NCBI GenBank assembly: GCA_035299585.1
Contig: DATGWF010000066.1
Location: 1-9,061 of the forward strand
Length of the DNA: 9,061 nt
From: DATGWF01 sp035299585
GTDB lineage: Bacteria; Actinomycetota; Actinomycetes; Actinomycetales; Microbacteriaceae
Direction: 5' to 3'
Part shown: one piece after another, positions 6,619 to 9,061 of the stretch
Position numbering within the stretch: the stretch's first letter is position 1
Layout: every line of letters begins with the position of its first letter
Made by a program: the position numbers and the translations under genes
The notes under the pieces: generated by a model
Told to the model about the DNA's origin: nothing
The model's input: only the letters and a program-made list of their open reading frames with translations
Database searches by the model: none

Positions 6619-7965
6619 TCAGTCTTCAGCTGGAGCCGGCGGCGTTTCTCCCCGGAGCAAAGCTTCCAGGGCTGCGTCGAAATCGAGGTCGTCTTGACTC
6701 GGCGTCGCGGTTCCGGTGAGTCGCGCAACGAGCCCGCTCGGGTCGGCGATATCCGCCGCAGTCGGCATCGTGTCCGGATGCGACCAGAGCGCATCGCGAT
6801 TCGCTGCACCAACGTGTTCGCCGATGGTCGTCCACATCGCCGCGGCTTCGCGGAGCAAGCGGGGACGGAGCTCCAGACCCACCAGAGCACTGAGTGCTGA
6901 TTCGGCCGGTCCGCCACTTGCTCGCCGACGGCGAATGGTCTCGGCGATGGCTGAACCGCTCGGGAGACGATGTGTCGCGGTGGCCGTGACACTATCCACC
7001 CAGCCTTCGATGAGGGCGAGCGTGGTTTCCATTCGTGCGAGTGCCGCGCGTTGCGACTCGGTTTTGGGCGGAATGAGCGAACCATCGCTCAGTGCGCGCC
7101 GCAGGTCGTCCGGGTTGCTCGGGTCGAAGCTTTCGGCGAGTTCTTCGAGCCGGGACATATCGATATGGACGCCGCGAGCGAATTCGGTCAACGAACTCAG
7201 GAACTCAAGCTGGAGCCAGCGAGCGTGCCGAAACAATCGGGCGTGAGCGAGCTCCCGAATGGAGAGGTAGAGCGAGATCTGATCGCGCGGAATCTCGAGC
7301 TGCTCTCCGAAGCGCGCGATGTTTTGTGGCAGCAATGCTGACTGTCCGCCCTCAAGCAATGGCAGGCCAATGTCGCCGCCCGAGACCACTTCGTCGGCGA
7401 GTTGGCCGACCACATGACCGAGTTGCATGGCGAAAAGGGTGCCACCGATCGAGCGCATGAACGAGCCGGCGCCGCTGAGTGCAGACTGCATCTCGCTCGA
7501 GGACTGCTCATTCATCACTCGGACGAGTGCATCCGCGATGCTCGAGGACACCGGCTCCGCAATGGACTGCCAGACCGGCATGGTGGCGGTCACCCATTGT
7601 CTCCGCGTCATGAGCTTGGGCGCGCTTCCCGTCGTGGCGAGTTCGGTCGCTTCGTCGAGCCACAGCTCGGCAAGCTGTGCCGCCTGACTGAGCTCTGCGC
7701 GTTCCGCATCGGTAATGGCGCGCTCATGGGCGGCGGCACGCTGCTCACCCTGCGTCGTCGCCACCGTCCAGTTCGCGCCGCCGTCCGATTGGTTCAGCGC
7801 AACTTGCAACTGTGCCATGAGCGCCGCGAGGCTCGCCGGGTCGTTGGGGAGGCCGGCCGCACCTGCGAGCTGTGCGGGGTCGATTCCTCCTGAGCCCGAC
7901 AGGAGCTCTCCGAGCATGCGCAGAAACTCATTCTCGGATTCAGGATTCGGGGCGTCCTCGGCCAT
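6619..7965 (-). CDS. DUF2342 family protein (zinc-dependent metalloprotease-like, putative hydrolase)
   Basis: A 448-residue mostly helical protein, probably cytoplasmic. The N-terminus is acidic and carries a Gly/Ala-rich linker (about 25-50). The core includes a hydrophobic helix with FMRSIGGTLFAMQLGHVVGQLADEVV-like character (about 168-194), then SIRELAHARLFRHARWL with R237, E238 and H241, and later IEGWVD (E320) before HRLPSG and a basic RRRRA run. These are hallmarks of the actinobacterial DUF2342 family, often labelled zinc-dependent metalloprotease. The expected HExxH first histidine is Arg here, and I believe this is common in this subfamily, so peptidase activity is uncertain. The ATG at 7965 is preceded by AGGGAG with a six-base gap to the start from GGAG. 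Longer in-frame readings run into the divergent PDZ gene and were rejected. It is probably co-transcribed with the downstream cyclodehydratase-like gene. Confidence 0.88.
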   Translation of the reverse strand: MAEDAPNPESENEFLRMLGELLSGSGGIDPAQLAGAAGLPNDPASLAALMAQLQVALNQSDGGANWTVATTQGEQRAAAHERAITDAERAELSQAAQLAELWLDEATELATTGSAPKLMTRRQWVTATMPVWQSIAEPVSSSIADALVRVMNEQSSSEMQSALSGAGSFMRSIGGTLFAMQLGHVVGQLADEVVSGGDIGLPLLEGGQSALLPQNIARFGEQLEIPRDQISLYLSIRELAHARLFRHARWLQLEFLSSLTEFARGVHIDMSRLEELAESFDPSNPDDLRRALSDGSLIPPKTESQRAALARMETTLALIEGWVDSVTATATHRLPSGSAIAETIRRRRASGGPAESALSALVGLELRPRLLREAAAMWTTIGEHVGAANRDALWSHPDTMPTAADIADPSGLVARLTGTATPSQDDLDFDAALEALLRGETPPAPAED

Positions 7966-7992
7966 GTCCAGCTCCCTCAGGGTCGTATCCCC

Positions 7993-7999
7993 TACGCTA
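7993..7999. promoter_or_regulatory. Overlapping divergent -10-like elements
   Basis: On the plus strand TACGCT (7993-7998) ends eight bases before the GTG at 8007, giving a start on or near the first base of that codon (leaderless). On the minus strand TAGCGT (7999-7994) would start transcription near 7987, leaving a short leader that contains the AGGGAG ribosome site of the DUF2342 gene. Both fit the TAnnnT core. No clear -35 was seen for either. The 41-bp intergenic region leaves little room for anything else. Confidence 0.42.
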
Positions 8000-8006
8000 G
8001 GGCTTC

Positions 8007-9061
8007 GTGACGCTGTTCGATAGTGACTTCGCCCCCCGCGAACGCCCGCGCTGGTCGCGCCGACAACGCGTCGGTGGCGCGCTGATTGGTGTCGCACTCG
8101 CGAGTGCTGCCACATTCGCGGTGGCGCCGTCGCCCTACGTCATCGAACAGCCGGGCCCCGTGTACGACACCATCGGTTCTGTCACCGTCGACGGATCCGA
8201 CGTGGCACTCATCACCATCTCCGGTACCGAGAGCTACGAGACGACAGGCTCGCTCGACATGCTCACCGTTTCGATTGTTGGAAATCCCGAGCAGCCGCTG
8301 AGCTGGTTGGAAGCGGGCTGGGCGTGGTTCCAGCCGCACCATGCTCTGCTCCCGATGGACGCGATCTTCCCGCCGGGTCAAACGGCCGAGCAGCAGGAAG
8401 AGGAAAACCAAGCCCAGATGGTGAACTCCCAGCAAGAGGCCGTCGCCGCAGCGTTGACGGACCTCGGGTACACGCTGGGGGAGCGCGTCGCCGTGGCCGG
8501 CCTGGCCAAGGACGCGGCGGCGACCGGGCTGCTCGAAGCGGGTGACATCATCGTGTCGGCAAACGGCATCGCCGTGAAGACGGTGGCCGAACTGAAGTCG
8601 CAGGTCAACGCGCGCTCCGGAGCCGCGGTCGAGCTTCGCATCGAACGAGACGGGGCGACTCGCGCGGTGAGCGTGGTTCCGTCGAAGGCCTCCGATGGCT
8701 CCTGGGTGCTCGGCATTGGCGCGCGCATCGACTACACCTTTCCTTTTGAGGTCAAGATCCAGCTCGATAACGTGGGCGGCCCAAGTGCTGGCATGATGTT
8801 CGCCCTCGGCATCATCGCCAAGCTGACCCCGGGGGGCATCACCGGCGGCGCTCACTGGGCCGGCACGGGCACCATCGATGCCGGCGGCGCGGTTGGACCC
8901 ATCGGCGGTATCGCTCAGAAAATGGCCGGTGCACGGGCTGCTGGCGCCGACTACATGCTGGCGCCCTTAGAGAACTGCGATGAGGTCACGGGGAACATTC
9001 CCGACGGCCTCACGGTATTCGCCGTTTCCACGCTGAGCCAAGCTCGATCGGCGGTTGAAAC
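8007..9061 (+). CDS. PDZ and Lon (S16) domain membrane-anchored protease, YlbL/Rv3194c type (3'-partial)
   Basis: An open frame from GTG 8007 to the window end, giving at least 351 residues with no stop reached. Residues 1-21 are hydrophilic and basic near the membrane. A transmembrane segment or signal anchor follows at about 22-40 (GGALIGVALASAATFAVA), so the rest should be extracytoplasmic. The motif YVIEQPGPVYDTIG follows the anchor, as in this family. A PDZ domain covers about 160-230 (GLLEAGDIIVSANG). The Lon-type protease domain has the catalytic Ser260 in GGPSAGMMF and Lys305 in the GIAQKMAGARAAGA segment, so the Ser-Lys dyad is intact. The GTG is the first possible start, because an in-frame TAG sits at 7998-8000. 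No Shine-Dalgarno site precedes it, consistent with a leaderless transcript from TACGCT at 7993. The family is thought to process secreted or membrane proteins; its substrate here is unknown. Its gene diverges from the DUF2342 gene, a pairing I recall from other actinobacteria. Confidence 0.92.
   Translation, partial: MTLFDSDFAPRERPRWSRRQRVGGALIGVALASAATFAVAPSPYVIEQPGPVYDTIGSVTVDGSDVALITISGTESYETTGSLDMLTVSIVGNPEQPLSWLEAGWAWFQPHHALLPMDAIFPPGQTAEQQEEENQAQMVNSQQEAVAAALTDLGYTLGERVAVAGLAKDAAATGLLEAGDIIVSANGIAVKTVAELKSQVNARSGAAVELRIERDGATRAVSVVPSKASDGSWVLGIGARIDYTFPFEVKIQLDNVGGPSAGMMFALGIIAKLTPGGITGGAHWAGTGTIDAGGAVGPIGGIAQKMAGARAAGADYMLAPLENCDEVTGNIPDGLTVFAVSTLSQARSAVE

Noticed and set aside
7966..8115. 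Longer N-terminus of the DUF2342 protein starting at 8115
   Set aside because: It would be antisense to the first 36 codons of the PDZ-Lon gene, whereas the ATG at 7965 has a good ribosome site.
1..9061. High frequency of TCGA/CTCGAG words across all genes
   Set aside because: This is explained by preferred Leu (CTC), Glu (GAG) and Asp (GAC) codons in a GC-rich genome. I could not count it against a background model.

Overview
The window is about 9 kb of tightly packed, GC-rich bacterial chromosome with almost no non-coding DNA. Gene content, GC-rich codons and gene order point to an actinobacterium, probably of the Microbacteriaceae or a close Micrococcales relative. This placement is inferred from family-level recognition; no search was run. 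The order AdnB-like helicase/nuclease, NudC, UvrD2, then a DUF2342 protein and a PDZ/Lon-like protease matches, from memory, the Mycobacterium tuberculosis Rv3201c to Rv3194c region. A phosphotransferase-like gene sits where mycobacteria carry a potassium channel gene.

Layout. (1) Bases 1-1963, plus strand: C-terminal 650 or so residues of an AdnB-type helicase-nuclease, entering from outside the window. (2) 1960-3225, minus strand: an aminoglycoside/macrolide phosphotransferase-fold protein whose catalytic residues look degenerate. Its stop codon shares a CTAG palindrome with the adnB stop. (3) 3299-4165, plus: NudC, with a complete Nudix box and zinc ribbon. (4) 4152-5855, plus: a short UvrD2 that overlaps nudC by 14 bases and lacks the usual C-terminal tetracysteine/HRDC region. 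(5) 5734-6570, minus: an orphan E1-like/TOMM-cyclodehydratase-like protein. Its zinc-binding C-terminus is encoded antisense to the last 122 bases of uvrD2. (6) 6619-7965, minus: a DUF2342 'zinc-dependent metalloprotease-like' protein. (7) 8007 to the window end, plus: a membrane-anchored PDZ-Lon (S16) protease of the YlbL type, diverging from gene 6 across a 41-bp intergenic region.

Two UvrD-family motors and NudC form a plus-strand DNA repair/nucleotide-cleanup block. The cyclodehydratase-like and DUF2342 genes form a probable minus-strand operon. No mobile elements, CRISPR arrays, tRNAs or rRNAs were seen, and no stretch over 300 bases lacks a gene. The most interesting points are the predicted pseudokinase, the stripped-down UvrD2 with its antisense overlap, the orphan cyclodehydratase-like protein with no visible YcaO or precursor peptide, and the compact promoter arrangements at the two divergent gene pairs.
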